Part shown: positions 44,632-53,158 of the stretch, in pieces
Numbering within the stretch: the stretch's first letter is position 1
Layout of the letters: each line of letters starts with the position of its first letter
NCBI RefSeq assembly: GCF_001623525.1
Contig: NZ_CP015225.1
Location: 6,398,501 to 6,462,500 of the forward strand
DNA length: 64,000 nt
Origin: Pseudomonas fluorescens
GTDB lineage: Bacteria > Pseudomonadota > Gammaproteobacteria > Pseudomonadales > Pseudomonadaceae
Direction of reading: 5' to 3'
Notes under the pieces: model-generated
Seen by the model: only the letters and a program-made list of their open reading frames with translations
Database searches by the model: none
What the model was told of the DNA's origin: nothing
Translations under genes and position numbers: made by a program

Positions 44632-45573
44632 ATGAATCTGACTGAACCCCGCGAGCTGGCCCCCTTGCTTGAAGCTTTCCTGTTGGCCTCGGGAAAGCCG
44701 CAATCGATGGAGCGCCTGTTCGAACTCTTCGAAGAAGGCGAGCGACCTGAGCCGGCCGTGTTCAAGAAAGCCCTGACGCTGCTGGGCAAATCCTGCGAGG
44801 GACGGGCCTTCGAGCTCAAGGAAGTGGCGTCCGGTTATCGCCTGCAGATCCGCGAGAAGTTCGCGCCATGGGTCGGGCGCCTGTGGGAGGAGCGGCCGCA
44901 GCGCTACTCCCGCGCCATGCTCGAAACCATGGCATTGATTGCCTATCGTCAACCGATCACCCGGGGCGAGATCGAAGATGTGCGCGGCGTGGCGGTCAAC
45001 AGCCATATCGTCAAGACGCTGTTGGAGCGCGAGTGGATCCGCGTCGTCGGCTATCGCGATGTGCCCGGCAAACCGGCGATGTTCGCCACCACCAAGGCCT
45101 TTCTCGATCACTTCAACCTGAAGAACCTGGATGACCTGCCGCCGCTGGCCGAACTGCGGGAGCTGGAACCCGAACCGATGCTGGAATTCGACGACGCCCC
45201 GGTGCCCCAGGGCCTGCAGGAATTGGCCGACGCCAGTGCCGAGCCTGAGGAGCCGAAGGAAGAGACCAGTTTCCACTCGTTGTTGCTGGAGCTGGACACC
45301 ATGGAGGAGGGCTTGAAGACCGATTTCGACGACCTGCTGCGTGAGGGGCCGGGGCCTGAAGGCGAGACGGATGAGTTGCCGGAGCCTGACAGCGAGTCGG
45401 AGCCTGAACCTGAGCCGGAAGAGGACATCCTCGGCGTTGCCGAAGCCCGGGAAAAACTGCTGGCCGCCGTCGCCGCCCTCCAACCGCCGGAACCCGAACT
45501 GAGCGACGAGGAAGCCGAAGCCCGCGCCCTGGCCGAAGCGATCGAAAACGAACGGCGCCAGTTCGACGATTGA
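44632..45573 (+). CDS. scpB: Segregation and condensation protein B
   Basis: 313 residues. The first 180 form the tandem winged-helix ScpB core (LEAFLLASGKPQSMERLFEL start, AYRQPITRGEIEDVRGV, GYRDVPGKPAMFATT). The remaining 130 residues are a long acidic Glu/Asp/Pro-rich tail (PEPDSESEPEPEPEED) common in pseudomonads. Partner of ScpA in condensin; bound in a 1:2 ratio in known complexes. Confidence 0.94.
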   Translation: MNLTEPRELAPLLEAFLLASGKPQSMERLFELFEEGERPEPAVFKKALTLLGKSCEGRAFELKEVASGYRLQIREKFAPWVGRLWEERPQRYSRAMLETMALIAYRQPITRGEIEDVRGVAVNSHIVKTLLEREWIRVVGYRDVPGKPAMFATTKAFLDHFNLKNLDDLPPLAELRELEPEPMLEFDDAPVPQGLQELADASAEPEEPKEETSFHSLLLELDTMEEGLKTDFDDLLREGPGPEGETDELPEPDSESEPEPEPEEDILGVAEAREKLLAAVAALQPPEPELSDEEAEARALAEAIENERRQFDD

Positions 45574-45599
45574 TTCAACTGGTTTGGAACGCGGTCGCC

Positions 45600-45691
45600 T
45601 GTGGGAGCCGAGCTTGCTCGCGATGACAGAGGAACATTCAGCATCAATGCAAGCTGACCCACCGCTATCGCGAGCAAGCTCGGCTCCCACA
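45600..45691. repeat. Paired REP element (TGTGGGAGCCGAGC class)
   Basis: Left arm TGTGGGAGCCGAGCTTGCTC and right arm GAGCAAGCTCGGCTCCCACA are exact complements, with a spacer of about 50 bp. It fills most of the 297-bp gap between scpB and rluB. Confidence 0.82.
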
Positions 45692-45870
45692 GGGGACTTC
45701 AGCCACCGGTCGGCGGAAAAAGCGCTGAGCCTGGGTTGATCAGCTAGTCTCAGATGCGCAATTGCCTCAACAGGCGTATGATTCGCGACCCTTTGGCGAT
45801 CCCTTCGTCCAAGACCCGTTTTCAAAGCGTCAGGCCAAGCCTGACCCGACCACACCGGGAGGTGCCCAGA

Positions 45871-47106
45871 ATGAAAGACCAAGACCAGAACGACAGCCAG
45901 GAAATCGGCCCAGCAGGCGAGAAGCTGCAAAAAGTCCTCGCCCGTATCGGCGTCGGTTCGCGCCGTGACGTGGAAGCCTGGATCACTCAGGGCCGGATCA
46001 AGGTCAATGGCAAAGATGCCATCTTGGGCCTGCGTGTCGACATGCACGACGCCATCACCATCGATGGCAAGGTGATCAAGCGCGAAGAGGCCGCCGAAAC
46101 GGTGCGCCGCGTGATCATGTACAACAAGCCCGACGGCGAGATCTGCACCCGCGACGATCCGGAAGGCCGTCCGACCGTGTTCGACAAGATGCCGCGTCCG
46201 AAAGAAGGCCGCTGGATCAACATCGGTCGCCTGGACATCAACACCACCGGTTTGCTGATGTTCACCACCGACGGTGAGCTGGCCAACCGTTTGATGCACC
46301 CGTCCTACGAGATGGACCGCGAATACGCCGTGCGTGTGCGTGGCGAAGTCGACGACGAGATGATCGAGCGCCTCAAGGCCGGCGTTGTGCTGGAAGACGG
46401 CCCGGCGCGTTTCACCGACATCAAGCAGGCGCCCGGCGGTGAAGGCTTCAACCACTGGTATCACTGCGTGGTGATGGAAGGCCGTAACCGTGAAGTACGG
46501 CGTTTGTGGGAATCCCAGGGGCTGGTGGTCAGCCGCCTCAAGCGCGTGCGTTTCGGCCCGGTGTTCCTCAACTCCGACCTGCCGATGGGCCGCTGGCGCG
46601 AAATGAGCCAGTACGAAGTCGACATCCTGGCGGCCGAAGTGGGTCTCAAGCCGGTGGCGATGCCGCAGATGACCGCCAAGAGCAAGGACAAGCTGGAGCG
46701 GATGCAGCGTAAATCCTCGCGCCCGATGGGCAAGACCGAGCGCGTGCGTACGCTGCGTCCGGCTGCTGAAGGCGCACCGACGGGGCCGCGTCCTTCACGC
46801 GAGCCGCAGATCGAAGGCGAGCGCCCGGCCCGCAAGCCTGCACCTCGCCAGGACGGCGAGCGTGGCCCACGTACGCCGCGTCCGGCCAATGGTCGGACTG
46901 AACGTGGTGAGGGGCGCGGTGCTCCGGCTGGCCGCGGTACGCCAGTCGCCGATCGCCCGGCCGACACCAAGCGTCCGGCCAAGCCCGCGCCGAAAAAGCG
47001 CCCGGGTATCGTCCTGGCCGATCGCGATGCGCCATCGGGCAAGCGCCGTGGTGCACCGGCAGGTTCGGGACAGCGTCCGGGGTTCGGGCGTCGTAAGCCG
47101 GAGTGA
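45871..47106 (+). CDS. rluB: 23S rRNA pseudouridine-2605 synthase RluB
   Basis: 411 residues: N-terminal S4 RNA-binding domain (about 17-75), catalytic core with GRLDINTTGLL where D122 is the nucleophile, and RNREVRRLWE. The last 110 residues are a basic, Pro/Gly/Arg-rich disordered tail typical of Pseudomonas RluB. Start at 45871 is supported by GGGAGGTG; the longer frame through 45754 is not. Ends with a strong terminator. Confidence 0.93.
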   Translation: MKDQDQNDSQEIGPAGEKLQKVLARIGVGSRRDVEAWITQGRIKVNGKDAILGLRVDMHDAITIDGKVIKREEAAETVRRVIMYNKPDGEICTRDDPEGRPTVFDKMPRPKEGRWINIGRLDINTTGLLMFTTDGELANRLMHPSYEMDREYAVRVRGEVDDEMIERLKAGVVLEDGPARFTDIKQAPGGEGFNHWYHCVVMEGRNREVRRLWESQGLVVSRLKRVRFGPVFLNSDLPMGRWREMSQYEVDILAAEVGLKPVAMPQMTAKSKDKLERMQRKSSRPMGKTERVRTLRPAAEGAPTGPRPSREPQIEGERPARKPAPRQDGERGPRTPRPANGRTERGEGRGAPAGRGTPVADRPADTKRPAKPAPKKRPGIVLADRDAPSGKRRGAPAGSGQRPGFGRRKPE

Positions 47107-47139
47107 GGCAGCCATGAGCTTCTAGCTGCAAGCTGCAAG

Positions 47140-47170
47140 AAAAAACGGCAACCACTAGGTTGCCGTTTTT
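47140..47170 (+). terminator. Rho-independent terminator of rluB
   Basis: Stem AAAACGGCAACC-ACTA-GGTTGCCGTTTT with flanking A- and T-runs. Confidence 0.9.
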
Positions 47171-47287
47171 GTGTCTGGCGTTATTGATACGCTGCCGGTG
47201 CGGCCGTCTTCGCGAGCAGCTCCACACCACGATCCAGAGGCTGCTCGCTCTTTCTTGCCGCTTGAAGCTCGCCGCTTGCAACTGCCC

Positions 47288-48253
47288 CTAAAGCACAAAC
47301 CGCCCATCAAACATCGGCTCGTTATCCAGCGCCAATACGCCGCTCTCGAAAATCAGGTCCAGGTGATGGCTGCCCTTGGCCCCGCCACCGAGTCCCAGGT
47401 GCAGGCCGCAATGGCGCTCCTCGAAACCGGCGTTGCGTGCATAAAGACTCTTGACCCCTTCATTGGTGCCGATTCCCAGTTCCTCGATGCGGCGATTGGA
47501 CGGGTTGGCGTCCAGGTACTTGTTGAAGTCGTGCTCCAGGCCCGGTACGTCGGTGGCGATTTTCTGGATGGTGGAGTCTTCGATCCACAGCTCCAGCGGC
47601 GATTGCAGCACGCCGTATTTACGTGCGAACGGGATGGTGCTCAGGAAGGTGCCGACGAAATTCACCCGACCATTGATGGTGTCGCTGTGAGTGGCGATTT
47701 CGCCGGGCGCCAGGTCGTAGTTGCCGAGGCCGTTGATGTCGGTCCACTTCTTCACGCCGCCCAGGACTGTGTCGAAATATGAACCGTGGTCATCCTGGAA
47801 ACTCAGGGTCGCCGCCTGGGACATGCGTCGGATCAGGTGACTGTTGAGCCCGGCGATACGCTGGGGAATCACGCTGAAGGTGTCGTAGAAGTAGTCGCCG
47901 TAGTCCTTGAACAGCAGCGATTTCTTCCAGTTGTCGGCCATCACGCCTTGCAGTGCGCGGACAAAGTCCGGGCCGTCGGGACGAGGGTTGGGCAGGGTGG
48001 AGGAGTCGTAGAAGAAAATATACAGATCGCTGTCGGCAATGGCCTTGGACAGGCGCTCCGTGGGTTCGAGGTCCAGGCGCATGGCACTGAACCGGAAAGG
48101 CGAGCCGCTGCCCGCCTGTTCGGCGATGGCGCCGGTCAGCGCTTCGTAGTCAGCGGTATGGCCGAGCAACACCTTGGCGGGCTGGATGCCGGCCAGGGCG
48201 GGATGGTGTTCGAGGTAGTAAAGGAAATGTGAGATGGCTCGTTGCGTGTCCAT
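47288..48253 (-). CDS. M29-family-like metallopeptidase
   Basis: 321 residues, no signal peptide. The C-terminal half matches the M29 aminopeptidase (AmpS/PepS) fold: the glutamate ligand in PGEIATHSD, the second glutamate in RRIEELGIGTNEG, and the histidines and aspartate in CGLHLGLGGG and SHHLDLIF. The catalytic Tyr between the two His segments of M29 enzymes is not evident. The N-terminal half follows the M29 layout. A 45-codon ORF lies 92 bp upstream, same strand. Function and substrate unknown; aminopeptidase activity or peptide maturation are possible. Confidence 0.75.
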   Translation of the reverse strand: MDTQRAISHFLYYLEHHPALAGIQPAKVLLGHTADYEALTGAIAEQAGSGSPFRFSAMRLDLEPTERLSKAIADSDLYIFFYDSSTLPNPRPDGPDFVRALQGVMADNWKKSLLFKDYGDYFYDTFSVIPQRIAGLNSHLIRRMSQAATLSFQDDHGSYFDTVLGGVKKWTDINGLGNYDLAPGEIATHSDTINGRVNFVGTFLSTIPFARKYGVLQSPLELWIEDSTIQKIATDVPGLEHDFNKYLDANPSNRRIEELGIGTNEGVKSLYARNAGFEERHCGLHLGLGGGAKGSHHLDLIFESGVLALDNEPMFDGRFVL

Positions 48254-48345
48254 GCTTATTCTTCCCTGACAAGTTCATTAAACGTCCCTGACAACCGGCA
48301 AAAGTGGCGGAGTCGACCGGCCGGATCGCCTCCGCCGGGCGGTGC

Positions 48346-48483
48346 CTACAGAGGCCACATCGCCGTGCCGAATGGAACGACGGCATCGGCCTGCATCATT
48401 TCAACGGCGGCTTCATGGGTTGGGGCTTCAAACCATTCGTCCAGTTGCAGTTCGGTTTCCAAGTCTTTGTCCAGTGCTTGCAT
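48346..48483 (-). CDS. Short acidic peptide, 45 aa, upstream of the M29-like gene
   Basis: A clean ORF with AGGAG six bases before its ATG and Pseudomonas-like codon use. N-terminal two thirds are acidic and helical (MQALDKDLETELQLDEWFEA), the C-terminus is hydrophobic and Pro/Gly/Trp-containing (DAVVPFGTAMWPL). The leader/core appearance resembles RiPP precursors, but no known modifying enzyme (radical SAM, YcaO, lanthionine synthase) is nearby; only the M29-like gene follows. I do not recognise the family. It could also be a small regulatory or binding protein. Confidence 0.6.
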   Translation of the reverse strand: MQALDKDLETELQLDEWFEAPTHEAAVEMMQADAVVPFGTAMWPL

Positions 48484-48985
48484 AGTGAATCTCCTAGATG
48501 ACTTTTACGGAAATAAGCGGCTCGCTTCGGCGAGTGGAAACAGGCCGGCGACGGCACCGCAGAACTTGTCGGCACGATGCCTTGGCAAGTCGCTGAAAAC
48601 CTAGTCGAGGGAATTTTGGATTGCAAAAAAATAATTTATTTTTTTTCGTTTGAACTTTTTGTTCCATTTTTAGCGACGACATTACTCATTCAAAAACAGC
48701 CGCCTGGGTGTTTTTTTAAATAGGTAGCTACCTACCGTCAATTTGCAGTCAGCTTACGGAAATTTCCTACTTGGAAAGTTTGCGTGACGGGCTGTAAAGA
48801 AATGTTGACGTAAAAGGCCGGCCGAGAGGGGCTGAAACGTGGTTTTCCCAAAGCGTAAGAAAAAACTTCCGTAAGCCCCGCCCTGCAGGGGGTTGCGAGG
48901 CTCTGGCCCGCTTGTTTCGAATCGATGGGCAGGGTGAGATGCGCCCCATGCCTGTCGTGCAGGTGAATAACAAGAAGGAGGCGCA
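48484..48985. other. Intergenic region with AT-rich tract and inverted repeats
   Basis: 502 bp without a supported gene. It holds a TTCG-loop hairpin at 48521-48534, a poly-A/T tract near 48623-48648, the palindrome at 48721, and a 13-bp inverted repeat (48753-48765 and 48863-48875, 12 of 13 paired). Likely divergent promoters for the 45-aa gene and for the rightward transcript that leads to aroP. Confidence 0.5.
48721..48734. promoter_or_regulatory. 14-bp perfect palindrome in the upstream region of the 45-aa gene
   Basis: TAGGTAGCTACCTA reads the same on both strands. It lies 238 bp upstream of the 45-aa gene start, next to an AT-rich tract, and looks like a dimeric repressor site. The binding protein is unknown. 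Confidence 0.4.
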
Positions 48986-49132
48986 ATGAACGCCGCAGCT
49001 CAAGTGCATTTCTCCCGTCGTAGCGTTTTTAGCGCTACACCCTTCAGGGGCTCGCAAGGGCCTGGACACTTTTTTGCAGCCGCCCGGCCTGTTCGGGGCG
49101 GCCCCATGCAATCCCGGCAAACGACACGCTGA
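48986..49132 (+). CDS. Possible 48-aa upstream ORF with strong Shine-Dalgarno
   Basis: AAGGAGG sits six bases before an ATG that opens a 48-codon frame (MNAAAQVHFSRRSVFS...). The product would be basic, with no recognisable domain. The strong ribosome-binding site is the only support; composition is not clearly protein-like. It may be a translated leader in the long region before aroP. Confidence 0.35.
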   Translation: MNAAAQVHFSRRSVFSATPFRGSQGPGHFFAAARPVRGGPMQSRQTTR

Positions 49133-49298
49133 TCCGGTGGTGTCTGGCAGCAGGGGGTCAGCGGTGTACAATGCGCCGCGTTTTACTGTGACCCTTCGCG
49201 TACCCACGCACTTTCAAGGTTATCCGCCTTGTTCACTCCGTCACGCCACAAGCGTGTCGGGTTCGATTTCGTCACAGATAAAAACAAACAGGTGACGC

Positions 49299-49361
49299 AT
49301 GACCGTTGTAAAAACGCTGAATTCCTGGTGCCTGCGCTGGGGTTTGATCGGCGCTGCTTGA
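49299..49361 (+). CDS. 20-codon leader ORF with two Trp codons upstream of aroP
   Basis: A 20-residue ORF (MTVVKTLNSWCLRWGLIGAA), with AGGTG before its ATG. Trp codons at positions 10 and 14 fit a regulatory leader peptide sensing charged tRNA-Trp or free tryptophan. It ends 60 bp before the permease. No obvious rho-independent terminator follows; the segment after its stop is C-rich and G-poor (AACATCATCAAACC), which would fit Rho-dependent attenuation as in tnaC. Confidence 0.5.
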   Translation: MTVVKTLNSWCLRWGLIGAA

Positions 49362-49421
49362 GATCCGATTCGAGCGGCAACGTCTAACGAACATCATCAA
49401 ACCTTGCGTGAGACCCTTTTC

Positions 49422-50840
49422 ATGAGTGGACAAAACTCGCATTCGGGCGAGCTGAAACGCGGCCTGAAAAATCGCCACATTCAACTGATCGCCCTCGGTG
49501 GCGCGATCGGCACTGGCTTGTTTCTCGGCTCGGCGGGGGTGCTGAAATCAGCCGGCCCGTCGATGATCCTTGGCTACGCCATCTGCGGCTTCATCGCCTT
49601 CATGATCATGCGCCAGTTGGGCGAAATGATCGTCGAAGAGCCAGTCGCCGGGTCCTTCAGCCATTTCGCCCACAAGTACTGGGGCGGTTTCGCCGGGTTC
49701 CTGTCGGGTTGGAACTGCTGGATTCTCTACATCCTGGTGGGCATGTCCGAACTGACCGCAGTGGGCAAGTACATCCATTACTGGGCGCCGGATATCCCGA
49801 CCTGGGTGTCGGCGGCGGCGTTTTTCATCCTGATCAACGTCATCAACCTGGCCAACGTCAAAGTCTTCGGCGAGGCCGAGTTCTGGTTCGCGATCATCAA
49901 GGTCGTGGCGATTGTCGGCATGATTGCCCTGGGCAGCTATTTGCTGGTCAGTGGCCACGGCGGCCCGCAAGCGTCGGTGACCAACCTGTGGTCCCATGGT
50001 GGGTTTTTCCCCAACGGCGTCAGCGGCCTGGTGATGGCCATGGCGATCATCATGTTCTCTTTTGGTGGCCTGGAAATGCTCGGTTTCACCGCCGCTGAGG
50101 CCGACAAACCGAAAACCGTGATCCCCAAGGCCATTAACCAGGTGATCTACCGGATCCTGATTTTCTACATCGGTGCGCTCGTGGTGCTGCTGTCCCTGAC
50201 GCCCTGGGACAGCCTGCTGAGCACGCTCAACGCCTCCGGCGATGCCTACAGCGGCAGCCCGTTCGTGCAGGTGTTCTCGATGCTGGGCAGCAACACCGCG
50301 GCGCATATCCTCAACTTCGTGGTGCTGACCGCCGCGCTGTCGGTGTACAACAGCGGCACCTATTGCAACAGCCGTATGTTGCTGGGCATGGCCGAGCAGG
50401 GCGATGCGCCCAAGGTCTTGTCCAAGATCGACAAGCGCGGCGTGCCGGTGCGTTCGATCCTCGCGTCGGCGGCGGTCACGCTGGTGGCGGTGCTGTTGAA
50501 TTACCTGATCCCGCAACATGCGCTGGAGTTGCTGATGTCGCTGGTGGTCGCGACCCTGGTGATCAACTGGGCGATGATCAGCTACTCGCACTTCAAGTTC
50601 CGCCAGCACATGAACCAGACCCATCAGACGCCGCTGTTCAAGGCGCTGTGGTACCCGTACGGCAACTACATCTGCCTGGCGTTCGTGGTGTTCATCCTGG
50701 GCGTGATGTTGTTGATCCCGGGCATCCAGGTATCGGTCTATGCGATTCCGGTGTGGGTGGTGTTCATGGCCGTGTGCTATTGGATCAAGAACAAGCGCAG
50801 TGCGCGGCAGGAACTGGCTGTGGCGGCTGCAGCCAAGTAA
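49422..50840 (+). CDS. aroP: Aromatic amino-acid permease, AroP type
   Basis: 472-residue amino-acid/proton symporter of the APC/AAT family with twelve membrane helices. Helix 1 carries the family signature ALGGAIGTGLFLGSAG; FSFGGLEMLGFTAAEA is the helix-6 motif. The sequence resembles the AroP/PheP/ProY group; preference for Trp, Tyr or Phe is inferred from similarity and from the Trp-containing leader ORF. I chose the ATG at 49422. Followed by a REPIN. Confidence 0.85.
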   Translation: MSGQNSHSGELKRGLKNRHIQLIALGGAIGTGLFLGSAGVLKSAGPSMILGYAICGFIAFMIMRQLGEMIVEEPVAGSFSHFAHKYWGGFAGFLSGWNCWILYILVGMSELTAVGKYIHYWAPDIPTWVSAAAFFILINVINLANVKVFGEAEFWFAIIKVVAIVGMIALGSYLLVSGHGGPQASVTNLWSHGGFFPNGVSGLVMAMAIIMFSFGGLEMLGFTAAEADKPKTVIPKAINQVIYRILIFYIGALVVLLSLTPWDSLLSTLNASGDAYSGSPFVQVFSMLGSNTAAHILNFVVLTAALSVYNSGTYCNSRMLLGMAEQGDAPKVLSKIDKRGVPVRSILASAAVTLVAVLLNYLIPQHALELLMSLVVATLVINWAMISYSHFKFRQHMNQTHQTPLFKALWYPYGNYICLAFVVFILGVMLLIPGIQVSVYAIPVWVVFMAVCYWIKNKRSARQELAVAAAAK

Positions 50841-50909
50841 TCCATCTTGAAAATACAACAAACCCGGCGAAGTGCCGTAATGCGGTTCACTCAAGGCAAT
50901 CGACAAACC

Positions 50910-51042
50910 CGTGGCGAGGGAGCTTGCTCCCGCTGGGCCGCGAAGCGGCCCCAAAACCTGCCAGATGCGGAGCATCAGACATACCGCACCCGCCGGTTTA
51001 CGCCTGCTTCGCAGCCGAACGGGAGCAAGCTCCCTCGCCACA
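50910..51042. repeat. REPIN (paired REP, GTGGCGAGGGAGC class)
   Basis: Inverted arms GTGGCGAGGGAGCTTGCTCC and complement with a long spacer; lies in the 338-bp gap between aroP and arfB. I see no gene in the rest of that gap. Confidence 0.83.
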
Positions 51043-51178
51043 GGTCCATCATTTTTCTTGAATGAACCGCATTAGGCCAAGTGCCGGGTTTGTCGTTTCC
51101 GGCTCACACCTCCCACAGGGTTAGGCGTTGCCGGGGGGATTCGCGGTATCCTGTGGGGCCTGATACCGGACACTTTCC

Positions 51179-51592
51179 ATGCTGGCGATTTCCAACACCG
51201 TGCACATCCCGGATGCCGAGATCGAGTTGACGGCCATCCGCGCCCAGGGGGCCGGGGGGCAGAACGTCAACAAGGTCTCCAGTGCCGTGCATTTGCGCTT
51301 CGACATTCCGGCCTCGTCGCTGCCCGAGTTCTACAAGGAGCGGCTGCTGGCCCTGCGTGACAGTCGCATTACCAGCGACGGTGTATTGATCATCAAGGCC
51401 CAGCAGTACCGCACCCAGGAACAGAACCGGGCCGATGCCCTGGAGCGCCTGCTCGAGCTGATCCTCAGCGCCACCAAGGTCGAGAAGAAGCGCCGTCCGA
51501 CCAAACCGACCCTGGGTTCGAAAAAGCGTCGCCTGGAATCCAAGACCAAGCGCGGCTCGATCAAGGCCGGCCGCGGCAAGGTGGACTTCTAG
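51179..51592 (+). CDS. arfB: Alternative ribosome-rescue factor B (peptidyl-tRNA hydrolase ArfB)
   Basis: 137 residues: RF-like domain with GGQ at residues 26-28 (the hydrolysis motif) and a basic C-terminal tail (KKRRPTKPT...[10 protein letters not shown]) that enters the empty mRNA channel of stalled ribosomes. Standard length. Its stop overlaps the yfcJ stop in a shared CTAG, so the two convergent genes end within four bases. Confidence 0.95.
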   Translation: MLAISNTVHIPDAEIELTAIRAQGAGGQNVNKVSSAVHLRFDIPASSLPEFYKERLLALRDSRITSDGVLIIKAQQYRTQEQNRADALERLLELILSATKVEKKRRPTKPTLGSKKRRLESKTKRGSIKAGRGKVDF

Positions 51593-52788
51593 CTTTTCTC
51601 CCGTTCCTGGCGATGCCTCGGCGCCTGTCGGTACAGATAGACACTCAATGCCAACCCGCCCAGGGCCGCGAATGCGGCGAACAGAAAGATCGAGGCAAAG
51701 CCGAAGCCCGCAGCAATCGCACCGGCCAGCGGTCCGGTGATCCCCAGCGACAAATCAATGAACAGTGAATAAGCCCCCACCGCCGCCCCACGGCTGGAGG
51801 CCGGCACCAGGTTGACCGCTTCCACGCCCAGCGCAGGAAACACCAGGGAGAAGCCGAAACCGCTCAACGCCGCGCCCGCCAGGGCCCAGTGGGCATCCGG
51901 TGCGAGCCACAACAGCAACAGGCCCAGGGTTTCCACCGACAGGCAGGCAATGGCGACGCGGAAGCCGCCCATTCGGTTGATCAGGTTGCCAAAGAGCAAG
52001 CGCGCGCCGATGAAGCTGGCGCCGAACAGGCTCAGGCACAACACCGCGTTGTCCCAATGCTGGGTTGCGTAGTACAGGGTGATGAACGTGGCGATGGTGC
52101 CAAACCCGATGGAGCCCAGGGCCAGGCCGCAGCCGTGGGGCAGGACGCGCCCCAGCACGTGCATGAACGGCAGGCGTTCGCCAGTGACGATGGGCGCGGC
52201 GGTTTTGCGCCAGGCCAATGCCAACCCCAGCAAACCGAGCAAGATAATGCTAACGCCCATGCTCCACAGCCCCAGCGCATTGACCAGCCACACCCCCAGC
52301 GGTGCGCCGATCGCCAGCGCGCCGTAACTGGCGATACCGTTCCAGGAAATCACCTTGGCGGTATTCGCCGCGCCGACCCGGCCGATGCCCCAGCCAATCG
52401 AACCGGAGCCCACCAGGCTTTCCGCGCTGCCGAGCACCAGACGACCGATCAGCAGGCTGATCAGGCTGAACGTGGGCAGGTGGGGCGTCCAGGCAGAGAC
52501 CAGCATGAACACGCCGCTCAGTCCGCAGCCGGCGAGGCCGAACATCACCGCGCGCTTGCTCCCCAGGTTATCGATGATTCGCCCGGCGTAAGGACGACTG
52601 AGCAGGGTGGCCAGGTATTGCACGCTGATCACCAACCCGGCGATCACCGCGCCGAAGCCCAGTTCGCCGTGGACGAACCCGGGCAGCACGGCCAGGGGAA
52701 TGCCGATATTCAGGTAGCCGATGAAGGTGAACAGGACGATGGAAACGACTTGCAGCGTGACCGCCAGGGGGCGCTGGGAATCTGACAT
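51589..52788 (-). CDS. Major facilitator transporter, YhhS/YfcJ family
   Basis: 399 residues and twelve membrane helices. The pattern SYLTIGLPLAVLPGYV-like (here [15 protein letters not shown]), [18 protein letters not shown] and [12 protein letters not shown] follow E. coli YhhS/YfcJ. Substrate unknown; YhhS has been linked to drug export. I chose the ATG at 52788 (MSDSQRP). Convergent overlap with arfB. Confidence 0.9.
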   Translation of the reverse strand: MSDSQRPLAVTLQVVSIVLFTFIGYLNIGIPLAVLPGFVHGELGFGAVIAGLVISVQYLATLLSRPYAGRIIDNLGSKRAVMFGLAGCGLSGVFMLVSAWTPHLPTFSLISLLIGRLVLGSAESLVGSGSIGWGIGRVGAANTAKVISWNGIASYGALAIGAPLGVWLVNALGLWSMGVSIILLGLLGLALAWRKTAAPIVTGERLPFMHVLGRVLPHGCGLALGSIGFGTIATFITLYYATQHWDNAVLCLSLFGASFIGARLLFGNLINRMGGFRVAIACLSVETLGLLLLWLAPDAHWALAGAALSGFGFSLVFPALGVEAVNLVPASSRGAAVGAYSLFIDLSLGITGPLAGAIAAGFGFASIFLFAAFAALGGLALSVYLYRQAPRHRQEREKS

Positions 52789-52890
52789 GGGGTAAAGGTC
52801 CACGGAGCAGCAGGATAGATAGGCTGCTTATGATAACGGCGACCGTGGGGTCAGGGCGCAGAAAAGTAAAACTATTTGCCCAATGGTGGT

Positions 52891-53085
52891 TCAGTTGCCG
52901 CTCTCACCGCTGAGCAGGCGTGTGGTGACCAGTGCGGCGATGGCGTTTTCTTCGCTGCCAAAACGCGCCAGCAGGGCCGCTCGTTTCTCGGCAGGAAGGC
53001 GGGTCCAGATATCGACCATTTTTTCGGCAGTGCCGATCAGCACGCTGGCCTGGGCTTCGCTGAATGGAGGGGTGTCATCGGTCAT
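52891..53085 (-). CDS. Small soluble hypothetical protein, 64 aa
   Basis: Helical protein without membrane segments or cysteines (MTDDTPPFSEAQASVLIG...). The conserved-looking core KMVDIWTRLPAEKRAALLARFG is amphipathic. The start at 53085 gives a compact protein but has no clear Shine-Dalgarno. Located 73 bp downstream of the 47-aa gene, with a perfect 13-bp hairpin between them. Function unknown. Confidence 0.65.
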   Translation of the reverse strand: MTDDTPPFSEAQASVLIGTAEKMVDIWTRLPAEKRAALLARFGSEENAIAALVTTRLLSGESGN

Positions 53086-53106
53086 GGAGGGCTCGGGGTT
53101 CAGGCG

Positions 53107-53138
53107 GTGTGGAAAGCGCATCTTAGCGCTTTCCACAC
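53107..53138. other. Perfect 13-bp stem-loop between two small genes
   Basis: GTGTGGAAAGCGC and its exact complement around a 6-base loop. No T-tract follows on the minus strand, so it is not a classical terminator; it may be an mRNA-processing or stability element between the 47-aa and 64-aa genes, or a regulator site. Confidence 0.55.
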
Positions 53139-53158
53139 GGTCTGGTGGTGCGGGTCAA

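Noticed and set aside
48494..48682. 62-codon minus-strand ORF upstream of the 45-aa gene
   Set aside because: No Shine-Dalgarno, includes a poly-A/T tract, and probably represents the 5' leader and promoter.
48767..49207. 146-codon minus-strand ORF in the region before aroP
   Set aside because: Low-complexity basic composition without a start signal; overlaps leader elements on the other strand.
49548..51041. 497-codon antisense frame opposite aroP reaching into the REPIN
   Set aside because: Runs through a REPIN and has a His/Gln/Arg-rich shadow composition; aroP is the real gene.
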